Source of the DNA: an uncultured Desulfobacter sp.
Lineage (GTDB): Bacteria; Desulfobacterota; Desulfobacteria; Desulfobacterales; Desulfobacteraceae
NCBI RefSeq assembly: GCF_963665355.1
Contig: NZ_OY762229.1
Span: 682,001-746,000, forward strand
Direction: 5' to 3'
DNA: 64,000 bases
This document shows, in pieces, positions 1 to 7,061 of this stretch. A program made the translations under genes and the position numbers. The stretch's first letter is position 1; each line of letters begins with the position of its first letter. The notes under the pieces are model-generated. The model did no database searches. It was not told the DNA's origin and worked only from the letters and a program-made list of their open reading frames with translations.

Positions 1-122
1 GTGTGGTGATTGTGGCGGACAAGGAGAGCAAAACCGGTATAGTGATCTCGGTCATGGATGCCTGCAAACTGGCCGGGGCGGAAAACGTGGCCATTGCCGC
101 AAGCCAGCCCCAGGGTGAATAA
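1..122 (+). CDS. exbD: ExbD/TolR biopolymer transport protein, C-terminal part (cut by window start)
   Basis: The last 39 or so codons of an ExbD-type proton-channel subunit, ending in TAA directly before the tonB start. They match the end of the complete exbD at 42781-43200 almost base for base, differing at the first codon visible here and around the last few codons. ExbD is an inner-membrane protein with a periplasmic C-terminal domain that works with ExbB to energise TonB. The rest of the gene, and presumably ExbB and DUF3450 genes, lie upstream of the window. Identity rests on the duplicate and on gene order. Confidence 0.9.
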   Translation, partial: VVIVADKESKTGIVISVMDACKLAGAENVAIAASQPQGE

Positions 123-854
123 ATGACCGGTACTGCCCATACGCCATACAGGATATCATACAGGGAAAAGCCCCGAACATTGTATGCGGGTACGATCCTG
201 GCCTGGACAGGAGCCATTGTCCTGGCCCTGGGGCTTAATCTGTTCATTTTCGGAATTCTGCCCACCTTTATCCAAAGGGTGCCGGATGCTCCGGAGAACA
301 CCGAACCCATCCAGGCCATCCAGGTTGTCCGGATCAAGCGTCCGGAGACGCCGCCACGCAAAAAAGAGCCGCCCAAACCCCATGAACAGCCCAGGGAAAT
401 GGTGTCAGCCGCCAAAATTGTGCAGAAACAAATTCAAAAACCCACCATTGACAGGCCGAATCTGTCTTTGGAGTTAAATCCCAACCTGCCCCAGCTGCCC
501 AACAGTATTGCCCTGGGCCCGCTGTCAGATTTTTCCATGACAGCAGAAATGCCCCAGGGGCTGTTTTCCACGTCAGAGTTAGACCAGCCCCTGCAGACAC
601 TGGTCCGGATGCCGGCCGCCTATCCCATGCGGGCCAGAAGACTTGGCATAGAAGGCTGGGTCAAAGTGGACTTCATTGTCACAAGAGAAGGCCTTGTCAG
701 GGATATTACGGTGGTTGATGCTGAACCCAAAGGGGTATTTGATTCCAGTGTAACCCGGTCCGTATCCCAGTACCGGTTCAAGCCGGGAACTGTTGACGGC
801 AGCATTGTGGAGGTGCGTGTCATAACCACCATCCGGTTTAAAATGGAGGAGTGA
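123..854 (+). CDS. tonB: TonB family energy-transducing protein (copy 1)
   Basis: A 243-residue TonB homologue. It has an N-terminal cytoplasmic stretch, one membrane anchor at about residues 24-46, a Pro/Lys-rich periplasmic linker (RRKKEPPKPHEQPRE type, about 75-95) and a C-terminal TonB domain from about residue 150 with the typical YPMRARRLGIEGWV motif. It transmits the ExbB/ExbD proton-motive energy to outer-membrane receptors. The ATG directly follows the exbD stop, and the stop overlaps the start of the TPR gene, so all three are translationally coupled. The linker is identical at DNA level to that of the copy at 43201, but the membrane anchor differs. Confidence 0.93.
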   Translation: MTGTAHTPYRISYREKPRTLYAGTILAWTGAIVLALGLNLFIFGILPTFIQRVPDAPENTEPIQAIQVVRIKRPETPPRKKEPPKPHEQPREMVSAAKIVQKQIQKPTIDRPNLSLELNPNLPQLPNSIALGPLSDFSMTAEMPQGLFSTSELDQPLQTLVRMPAAYPMRARRLGIEGWVKVDFIVTREGLVRDITVVDAEPKGVFDSSVTRSVSQYRFKPGTVDGSIVEVRVITTIRFKMEE

Positions 855-2236
855 TGGCAAAAGTATTATGGGCTTGCCTTGTGTCTCTTTTAACGGTTCT
901 TTCAGTCTGTGCCCCTCTGTCGGCGGACCCGCAGAAAGATCCTCTTCCGGTTGCCGCAGGCATGTGTGCAAACAAGGTGAGCGCGCTTATGGACAAAGGA
1001 AACTATGCCGATGCTGTCCGGCACATTGAATCCTTCCAGGCCAAGGCCAAAACTGTTGATCCGGATACGGCACACAGCAAGGGCTACACCCACTATTACC
1101 TGGATTTTCTTCTGGGCAACTGCTGCATGATGATGGAAAAACAAGGGGCTGGCTATGTGAAAAAAGCTGTGTCGGCCTATGAACAGGCCGTTAAAAAATA
1201 TGACGGGTTTTACCAGGCATGGCTGAATTTAGGTCATTGCCGGTATTCCCTTGAACAGATGGACAAAGCGGCCCTGGCCCTTATCCGGGGATATGACACG
1301 GCCCCGGAAAAAAAAGGGGTGTACCTTTATCAGGCTGCGACATGTTATTATTTAAATGCCGATTATCAAAAAGCCCTTGATGCCTTCAGCAGGCTGCAGA
1401 AAGACCATCCCGCCGAAGTCACACTCGACAGAACCGAGGTTCTGGTCAACATTCTTTTTTCTTTGAAAAAAAACCGGCAGGCCCTGCCCTATCTCAGGGA
1501 ACTGGCTGAAAAATCCAAGGCCGAAAAGAAAAAGACCTGGCAGGAGGTGCTGCTGTACCAGTACATGGAACTTGGCATGGAGAAACAGGCCCTGGACTAT
1601 GCGGTGACCCTGACCCGGCAGGAACCGGAAGAACCCAAGTGGTGGCGGGCCCTGGCACATATCCATCTTGATAAAAACCGCCTTGAAAAAGGGCTTGAGG
1701 CGTTCATGATTTACAGCTTCACCACGCCTTTGTCCGCATCCGAAACCAAACTTCTGGCAGACCTGTTTGCCGGGTGCAATATTCCCCTGGAAGCGGCCAG
1801 GGTGTATGAAGCATGGCTGGAAAAAATTCAGAAAGACCCGACAGATCCAACCGATATCAAAGGAAAAAAGATGACAGACCGCTTCCTTGCCATAGCCCAG
1901 GCCTACCTGCAGGGCAGGGATTACGAAACAGCCCTTAAATGGGCGGAGACCGGCCTTTCCCAAGGATGTGATGCAAGGCTTTTAGCCTTTAAGGCGGACC
2001 TGCTGTTCCGGGAAAAAAAATACCAACCGGCATATATCGCATATAAGGAACTGGCGGATCGCGGCAATTCCCCGGGCCGCTCCTGGCTCATGGCCGGATA
2101 TGCAGCCTTGAGCAGCGATAACCCGGAACAGGCAAAACAGGCCTTTTCCCGGGCCTGTAAATATCCCAAGGAAAAACCAACAGCCCTGGCTGCCCTGAAA
2201 CAAATCCGGGCAAGGCTGGCAGCAGAAGAAATTTAA
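854..2236 (+). CDS. Secreted TPR-repeat protein of a TonB2-type system (copy 1)
   Basis: 460 residues starting at an ATG that overlaps the tonB stop (TGATG). A GTG one codon upstream is possible. A cleavable signal peptide is visible (hydrophobic stretch ending near CAPLSA), followed by TPR-like helical repeats over most of the length, so it is probably periplasmic. TPR proteins commonly close TonB2-type operons (DUF3450, ExbB-like, ExbB, ExbD, TonB, TPR), and their exact role there is unclear. The paralogue at 43920-45302 is closely similar along its whole length. No enzyme motif was seen. Confidence 0.85.
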   Translation: MAKVLWACLVSLLTVLSVCAPLSADPQKDPLPVAAGMCANKVSALMDKGNYADAVRHIESFQAKAKTVDPDTAHSKGYTHYYLDFLLGNCCMMMEKQGAGYVKKAVSAYEQAVKKYDGFYQAWLNLGHCRYSLEQMDKAALALIRGYDTAPEKKGVYLYQAATCYYLNADYQKALDAFSRLQKDHPAEVTLDRTEVLVNILFSLKKNRQALPYLRELAEKSKAEKKKTWQEVLLYQYMELGMEKQALDYAVTLTRQEPEEPKWWRALAHIHLDKNRLEKGLEAFMIYSFTTPLSASETKLLADLFAGCNIPLEAARVYEAWLEKIQKDPTDPTDIKGKKMTDRFLAIAQAYLQGRDYETALKWAETGLSQGCDARLLAFKADLLFREKKYQPAYIAYKELADRGNSPGRSWLMAGYAALSSDNPEQAKQAFSRACKYPKEKPTALAALKQIRARLAAEEI

Positions 2237-2703
2237 GGGGCTGGCACAGCATATGGGACTGGATAACTTCAGAAAAAGTATTCGATTATACCAAATAATC
2301 GCTCGATCATAAATTGCGTTTTAGTTATCTTCTGAATTCAACGATAAAATACTCTGAAAAACAAATACGGTTGAAAAGTGGTCTTGTATGACCATTGATC
2401 ATATATGATCATTCCTTGATTCCATATTTAACTCTCATGCAGATCCGTCATATAAAGATTTTTGCGTATAAAACAGCCTGTTGTACAAAAAAAAAAAGAT
2501 TTTTCCACCTGGTATGAAACTTGAATATATTATGTCGATCAAGATGAAAAAAATATTGCGATGTCTGCAGCAACCCCTTTTTCATATATAGGGACACTAT
2601 GCGGACCCGTTGATTAAATTGTTAGACGCATCCATTGAATGGGTTTCATTGGATGCAGCCGTTAATTACAATTACACCAACCCAAAGTCACAAGGAGTTT
2701 AAG
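2237..2703. other. Intergenic region with palindromes, no gene seen
   Basis: The end of the exbD-tonB-TPR repeat occupies the first 50 bases. A perfect 16-base palindrome lies at 2396-2411 (TGATCATATATGATCA). A 12-bp near-perfect inverted repeat lies at about 2629-2657, with one mismatch, just upstream of the next gene. An A-tract sits near 2489. No convincing ORF or terminator was found. Confidence 0.5.
2396..2411. promoter_or_regulatory. Perfect 16-bp palindrome, operator-like
   Basis: TGATCATATATGATCA reads the same on both strands and sits in the non-coding region 290 bases before the Gly-rich protein gene. Its symmetry suits a dimeric regulator site, but no matching regulator or promoter is evident nearby, so function is only inferred. 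Confidence 0.3.
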
Positions 2704-3024
2704 ATGATGAAACGAACACTGATGATGTCTACCTTGGTTGCTGCCTTGGTTTTGTTTAGTGGATTCGCGTTCGCGGCCGACCAGGACGAACAAATCTACG
2801 GCAGCCAACTCATGACGCAACAAGAGCGAGCTGAGTATCACGCAAAAATGCGTGCCGTAAAAACAGTCCAGGAACGAGAGCAAATCCGGAATGAGCATCA
2901 CGAGCAGATGCAAGAGCGAGCCAAGGAACGCGGTTTAACACTGCCCGACGAGCCACCTTGTAGAGGGGGGGGTATGGGTCGCAGTGGCGGAGGTATGGGA
3001 CCGGGTGGTGGTCGTGCCCTCTGA
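2704..3024 (+). CDS. Small secreted protein with Gly/Met-rich tail
   Basis: 106 residues. The start was chosen at 2704 because AAGGAG lies just upstream and a clear signal peptide follows (hydrophobic core, cleavage near FAFAA). The mature part is a charged helical segment rich in Glu, Arg and His (about residues 30-85, with YGSQLMTQQERAEYHAKMR), then a Cys-containing Gly/Met-rich tail. Proteins with this helical motif are common small periplasmic unknowns, and the repeated His/Met/Glu hints at metal contact, which is inference. The following NifX-like protein also ends in a Gly/Met-rich tail. Confidence 0.75.
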   Translation: MMKRTLMMSTLVAALVLFSGFAFAADQDEQIYGSQLMTQQERAEYHAKMRAVKTVQEREQIRNEHHEQMQERAKERGLTLPDEPPCRGGGMGRSGGGMGPGGGRAL

Positions 3025-3042
3025 CATCGCGTGTACGATAAG

Positions 3043-3090
3043 AATCGTTGGTGGGTTGGTTGACAGACCAAGTCAGTCCATGGCTGTTAT
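3043..3090 (+). repeat. Dispersed intergenic repeat, copy A
   Basis: The core at 3061-3090 (TGACAGAC... then CCATGGCTGTTAT) aligns with copies at 49264-49329 (+) and 56304-56372 (-), and partly with 30563-30580 (+). The upstream part with CGTTG and GGGTT is shared as well. All copies are in intergenic DNA. Confidence 0.65.
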
Positions 3091-3092
3091 AG

Positions 3093-3212
3093 CACTACAG
3101 CGACACTTGTTTTTTTCACACAAAAAAGGGTGGAGAATCACCATATTTTAGCTGATTTAGAGCTATAAAATGCTCCATCGACAGGGGCGATTTCGGAAGT
3201 GTCGCTGTAGTG
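3093..3212. repeat. Inverted repeat, 16-bp perfect arms about 88 bases apart
   Basis: CACTACAGCGACACTT at 3093-3108 is the exact reverse complement of 3197-3212. The spacer holds a smaller symmetric segment around 3145-3170. The element lies between the two Gly-tailed genes, immediately after repeat copy A. It could be a small non-autonomous mobile element or an RNA fold in the leader of the NifX-like gene. Confidence 0.6.
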
Positions 3213-3307
3213 ATAGGAAGCTTCAGTTGAACATAAACAACGCCGAATTTTATTCGGTACATAAGACAGATAGCCCATTATCTTCATGGGTATTCGAGGA
3301 GAAAAAG

Positions 3308-3805
3308 ATGAAACTTTGCATAACATCAACAGGGAAAGAGATTAATGCCAATGTTGACCCCCGATTTGGCAGGGCACCTTGGTTTTTAATTATCGATACA
3401 GACACTGGCAATATCATTGAGGCCGTTGAAAATCATGCTGCCACCCAGGGGCAGGGGGCAGGAATCTCTGCGACCAACCTTTTGTCAGATAAAAATATTG
3501 ATGCGATTCTCACCGGCGCTGTCGGCCCCAATGCTGCCCAGGTATTTCAAACAACCGGGATCTCTCTTGTGGAGGGTTTATCACCCCAGGATACGGTACA
3601 AGAGGCCTTGGCCAAATTCAAACAAGGTTCTTATGCCCAGGCTAAGACCTCCCAATCAACTGATGCACCCCAGGGTCAGGGTGGAATGAAAGGGCGGGGG
3701 ATTGCTGGCGGCGGCCGTGGTATGGGCGGTGGTGGTGGTATGGGTATGGGCGGCGGAAGCGGTCAAGGCAGAGGTAAGGGGGGTGGCGGGGGACAACGCA
3801 GATAA
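3308..3805 (+). CDS. NifX/NifB-type dinitrogenase iron-molybdenum cofactor domain protein with Gly-rich tail
   Basis: 165 residues. The ATG at 3308 follows GAGGAG closely; longer in-frame starts lack a binding site. Residues 1-115 form a NifX/NafY-like cofactor-binding domain (VDPRFGRAPWFLIID, then GAGISATNLL and TGAVGPNAAQVF). Such small domains bind metal clusters or sit in the Mrp/NBP35-linked families of anaerobes. The last 40 or so residues are a Gly/Met/Arg-rich low-complexity tail like that of the gene upstream. No nif genes are near, so a nitrogenase role is unlikely. Confidence 0.85.
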   Translation: MKLCITSTGKEINANVDPRFGRAPWFLIIDTDTGNIIEAVENHAATQGQGAGISATNLLSDKNIDAILTGAVGPNAAQVFQTTGISLVEGLSPQDTVQEALAKFKQGSYAQAKTSQSTDAPQGQGGMKGRGIAGGGRGMGGGGGMGMGGGSGQGRGKGGGGGQRR

Positions 3806-4242
3806 TCCCGAATATCGGGTTGATGGGTTCAATTAAACATTTAGGGGAAAAGCCCCACATAATTTTTGGAAAACTTTTGAATTTATTAGATTTTGTTGAA
3901 GTTCATACTTCCCGATTTTTATCCATTTATTAACCGGGGTTTTTTGCCCATCCCCCCGAAATCTGCAACAAGCCATTTAGTTGAACAACAAATTAGCCTT
4001 CAATTCCGCAATTCCAAGTCCGCCGATGGAATCAATTATTTTCTCTAAGTCCAAACGATGCTTCTGTTTTTTAAACTGAGATCAGCCACGGAGGTTAATA
4101 TGCTGCCAGGCCACAGGAGACACCCTCTTGATTAGGTCGGCCTCATCGTGCTGCCCATTTTCCTCTTTAATGCTCAGTAAGATAGATAAACGAGAATCAG
4201 GAATTTATCACGGCATTCAAAGCTGGGAGTTTTGCTAACGCC

Positions 4243-4395
4243 ATGATTAAAATCAATAACGATCCCGGTTCAGCACAGGGCAGGTTTGGCGTCGGGCAAA
4301 TCGCCAGCATTCATGAATTTCTGATATCCATGGAAAAGGGAACCGCAGCGCATATGAGATCCATCTGGCCTGAAGGCAGTTGGTCCGATGAATGA
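4243..4395 (+). CDS. Possible short ORF or gene remnant, 50 codons
   Basis: The open frame begins ATGATTAAAATC and ends in TGA inside the left arm of the hairpin at 4384. Its composition looks coding (residues such as GQIASIHEFLISMEKG), and the frame stays open a short way upstream of the ATG, so it may be the tail of a lost gene. No ribosome binding site was seen and the family is not recognised. Confidence 0.25.
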   Translation: MIKINNDPGSAQGRFGVGQIASIHEFLISMEKGTAAHMRSIWPEGSWSDE

Positions 4396-4432
4396 TAACA
4401 CATGTTCCGGCCATGTGTTATCATTCATCGGA
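4384..4432. repeat. Perfect 21-bp stem, 7-base loop hairpin
   Basis: 4384-4404 (TCCGATGAATGATAACACATG) is exactly complementary to 4412-4432, with loop 4405-4411. There is no T-run after it, so it is not a typical terminator. It sits inside the element bounded by the 26-bp inverted repeats. Confidence 0.75.
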
Positions 4433-4776
4433 AATTTTGCGGTTTTGGACAAAAACCCCCGGTTCTCAAGAATTCAAATACGATCATTGCTGTTCAAATT
4501 TTTATCGAGTTTGGAGAAAAAGCCCCTTATTGCACTTTTCGGGGGGATGGGCAAAAAACCCCAACATGTGAAATGCTGCGGGTAAACCGCATATTTTAAA
4601 AGTTATATTCGTCCGTTTTCAGAAATTTTTAAGGAGTCAATTACCCCACAATATGTCTATGATTTGTCACTTTTTGCTCGATTCGTCCCACTACAACATG
4701 TTGTATTTGGAAACCTCAGAAAGTCTGAATTTATACCGGCATTATAAACAAAATTATTAAAAAGGTTATTTTACTT

Positions 4777-5079
4777 ATGAAAAAAAACAAATTAGTTCCA
4801 ATTACATTTTTTATAATGTTCATTATTGCGGGTTGTGCGGCAAGCTTGGAAAACTATAATAGAGAATCTTGTAAAAACATTCCGGATGATCAAATATTTA
4901 ATGTGTTAAAAAATAACTGTGTCCGGTGTCACAAAAATGATTTTCAAACCAAATTTGATATTTGCAGCAGAAAAACGATCATTATTGATGCCGTAAAAAA
5001 TGGTAGAATGCCCAAGTATGGTTCGATTTCTGAGAATGACAAGAATACTATTCTTGAATGGCCTGCTGACAAAAAATAA
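4777..5079 (+). CDS. Mono-heme c-type cytochrome-like lipoprotein
   Basis: 100 residues. The signal peptide ends in a lipobox (FIIAGC, Cys at about residue 20). A single CXXCH heme motif (CVRCH, near residue 49) follows the pattern of class I-like domains, and a later Met (GRMPKYGSIS) is a candidate axial ligand. The likely location is the outer face of a membrane, carrying electrons or sensing redox state. The gene is AT-rich compared with the receptor operons and stands alone between non-coding stretches. The electron partner is unknown. Confidence 0.75.
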   Translation: MKKNKLVPITFFIMFIIAGCAASLENYNRESCKNIPDDQIFNVLKNNCVRCHKNDFQTKFDICSRKTIIIDAVKNGRMPKYGSISENDKNTILEWPADKK

Positions 5080-5319
5080 TATAGTCTGTTTCACCTAAAT
5101 AAAACCTTGCCAGCAAAAGCTTATGATCAGTGGTTTTGGTAAATTTCAGGTCAATGAAAAAAAACCAGAAAGGGACGGAACCCAGCCACCGGGAAATAAA
5201 TAATGCTGGACAAGAGACGGGTAGTTATTTTTAAATGTGCCGGGCAATTGAAGGACCGGATCAACGACTGAGAATCCGCCGCCGGAAATAATTTAACAAT
5301 CAACTTTATGGAATATAAT

Positions 5320-6072
5320 ATGAAAAAACTTTCAAAAGGCATTTTAATTGGTATCATAATTTTGGGTTGTTCTGCCACCTGCTCAGCGAGTCCTCTATCC
5401 AATTTATTTTCAATTTTCCAAAGGGATTTAGTGATCAATGTTCAATACAAAGATCACAAAAATCTTATCCAAGGAAGTGAAGTATATCTGGCTAAAGATC
5501 CCAAAGGACAGAAAACTCTAATTGGTAATGTTAAGAAAATTTCGTTTGTTGAACCAAAAGCATCGAATGTCGAAATCAGTATAGATAAAGAATACAAAGA
5601 AAAGATATATGAAACAACACGCTTTGTATTGATACCCGGACTTTTCGCTGAAAATTCGAAACCATATATTATTGCTATTCCCTCCCTGGATTCATCTCCT
5701 CAAACACCTTTAAAGTCAGGAGCTTCAGTTAAAGGGTTCACTTTTTTGGAGTATACACTTGCTGTCGCCGGGGAAGAGTTAACGGAATTGATGGACAGCT
5801 TCAGAAAACAAAACGAAGAAATTTTAAATCAATTTGAACAATATATTAAAAATTTTGATACAGACGCTTTTCAAAAACAAATGGATGATTTCATCGTTAA
5901 AATCTCAAATTTTTCAGCAGAACAAAAAGAAACGTTTAAAAAGGAAGTACTCCCATCTCTAAGAAAAATGTTTGAATCAATGATGGAAAAACTCGAAGAG
6001 CAAAATAATATTGAAAAATCAAAAGAGTTAGAAAAACAGTTAACGAAAATTGAAAAGTCCGTCAACGTGTGA
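5320..6072 (+). CDS. Secreted MCE/MlaD-like domain protein
   Basis: 250 residues from the ATG at 5320 (GGAA six bases upstream); the ATG at 5308 is an alternative. The signal peptide has a hydrophobic core near IGIIILG, with Cys nearby. Residues about 35-105 resemble an MCE (MlaD-type) beta-barrel domain, with a GS-V pattern, an IGNV turn and alternating strands. The remaining half is charged and helical, probably coiled coil (about 140-250). MCE proteins carry lipids between membranes, but here no MlaE/MlaF permease or ATPase is adjacent. AT-rich. The assignment is by pattern only. Confidence 0.5.
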   Translation: MKKLSKGILIGIIILGCSATCSASPLSNLFSIFQRDLVINVQYKDHKNLIQGSEVYLAKDPKGQKTLIGNVKKISFVEPKASNVEISIDKEYKEKIYETTRFVLIPGLFAENSKPYIIAIPSLDSSPQTPLKSGASVKGFTFLEYTLAVAGEELTELMDSFRKQNEEILNQFEQYIKNFDTDAFQKQMDDFIVKISNFSAEQKETFKKEVLPSLRKMFESMMEKLEEQNNIEKSKELEKQLTKIEKSVNV

Positions 6073-6329
6073 TTTTCTATCTCTGAGGGGAGTGGTAGAG
6101 CCCAAATACAGTTACCCCGCAGAAACAAGGTCATCCGAATTTTCGATTTGATTTTGTTTGCCGGCAAAGGTATTATCCTTTTCTACGAATTTCCTTTTTT
6201 TTGAGGTTTTTGTTTGCCGACTTAACCATATAAAAAAATGTAAAATTCGTTGATTTTTATAGTATTTTGAACAGTTGTTTTTCAATTAACTACCGTTTTT
6301 GATCATCGAAAGTTAAGTTAAGGATTATA

Positions 6330-6890
6330 ATGAATATCAACGAAAATTTGTTACAAAAAATAAAACACAAAGTGACCGGCATAACCGCTGCACCTGAAAC
6401 ATCAAAGGAAAAAAGTTTGCAACCGCCTGAAAAGGAAATCGGCAAAACCGCAGAAATAATCGAGGTGATTAAGGCGGCGGATGAAACACTTTACAAGAAC
6501 AAAACCCCGCATTATGAAGAAAAGCTGGCCCAAACCCTTTTGGCATCCCCGAATGAGACTATTCGTGTAATTAACGACAGGGGATGGCAAATGCGTGGAA
6601 ATGCCGAAGAGACCAATCTTTTTTTGATCAGGGTGTTGTCAAGGATCTTGAATGAAAACGAAGAAACGCTCAAAGAAAAAGCTCTCGAAACACTGATTAA
6701 CATATTGGCCGTCCCGGATGATAATACAACAGGATGGGTCTGCATTCTTGAACAATCAGCCAATGAAATTGCCAAATCCAATATGCCCGGTGTAAAGGCT
6801 AAACTCGAAACGCTGAAATCTAAGGTTTCCGGGAATAATATAGACGCAATTGACTATACCCTGAATCTTTTAAAAAAATTGGATAAATAA
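6330..6890 (+). CDS. Hypothetical protein
   Basis: 186 residues, ATG preceded by AAGGA at good spacing. No signal peptide or membrane segment. It is predominantly helical and charged, with a disordered Lys/Glu/Pro-rich part at about 15-40 and a repeated-helix look after residue 60 (LLASPNETIRVINDRGW, LSRILNENEETLKEKALE), which recalls a HEAT-like fold. Not recognised. It follows the MCE-like gene by 257 bases and may be part of the same accessory segment. Confidence 0.6.
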   Translation: MNINENLLQKIKHKVTGITAAPETSKEKSLQPPEKEIGKTAEIIEVIKAADETLYKNKTPHYEEKLAQTLLASPNETIRVINDRGWQMRGNAEETNLFLIRVLSRILNENEETLKEKALETLINILAVPDDNTTGWVCILEQSANEIAKSNMPGVKAKLETLKSKVSGNNIDAIDYTLNLLKKLDK

Positions 6891-6991
6891 GCAGAATTTA
6901 TCATCAACATTCTTATTTTTAAATTGTGCTTCCTCCTGAATCGTCCATAGGGACTGTTTAGCAGATTACGTTTAAGGCCTAAATAATAAGA

Positions 6992-7020
6992 TTGATAAAA
7001 TAAATTATTATAAATATAAT
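6992..7020 (+). promoter_or_regulatory. Promoter of the AraC regulator gene, overlapped by a palindrome
   Basis: TTGATA (6992-6997) and a perfect TATAAT (7015-7020) are 17 bases apart, giving a start site near 7027 and a leader of about 35 bases. The inverted repeat 6997-7008/7016-7027 covers the spacer and -10 box, so a repressor or autoregulator could block it. Confidence 0.6.
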
Positions 7021-7027
7021 TTATTTT
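6997..7027. promoter_or_regulatory. 12-bp inverted repeat operator over the -10 box
   Basis: AAAATAAATTAT (6997-7008) is the exact reverse complement of 7016-7027, with a 7-base spacer. The AT-rich symmetry and its place on the promoter suggest a Fur-like or autoregulatory site. The regulator is not identified. Confidence 0.45.
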
Positions 7028-7061
7028 TACATTGCAACTATCTTAGCAAGGCCTTATTGAT

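Larger units (their letters stand above)
1..2286 (+). repeat. Direct repeat copy 1: exbD end-tonB-TPR gene
   Basis: This segment is repeated in the same orientation at about 43079-45352. Similarity covers the end of exbD, tonB, the TPR gene and roughly 50 bases past the TPR stop, and then fades. It is mosaic: the exbD end and a 160-base block inside tonB (308-467 against 43374-43533) are identical or nearly so by eye, while the 5' part of tonB differs freely. Copy 1 has four extra codons in tonB. The pattern suggests an older duplication partly homogenised by gene conversion. Confidence 0.9.
3936..4562. mobile_element. Possible decayed mobile element bounded by 26-bp inverted repeats
   Basis: The 26 bases at 3936-3961 (GGGGTTTTTTGCCCATCCCC followed by CCGAAA) are the exact reverse complement of 4537-4562. 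Perfect terminal inverted repeats spaced 627 bp apart suggest an insertion-sequence remnant or a MITE. No intact transposase is present, and no flanking target duplication was recognised by eye. Confidence 0.4.
3806..4776. other. Gene-poor region with inverted repeats and coding remnants
   Basis: No intact gene. A pair of perfect 26-bp inverted repeats (3936-3961 and 4537-4562) bounds 627 bases. Inside lie a strong 21-bp hairpin (4384-4432), a short plus-strand ORF (4243-4395) and a minus-strand open frame ending at 3977 with protein-like composition (about 33 codons, ending GIAELKANLLFN). This looks like a decayed mobile element or recombination debris. Confidence 0.5.

Noticed and set aside
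3700-3800. Tandem DNA repeat in GGT/GGC-rich sequence
   Set aside because: It encodes the Gly-rich tail of the NifX-like protein; the DNA periodicity follows from codon use.
5155-5232. Small ORF of about 25 codons between the lipoprotein and MCE-like genes
   Set aside because: No ribosome binding site and non-protein-like composition.
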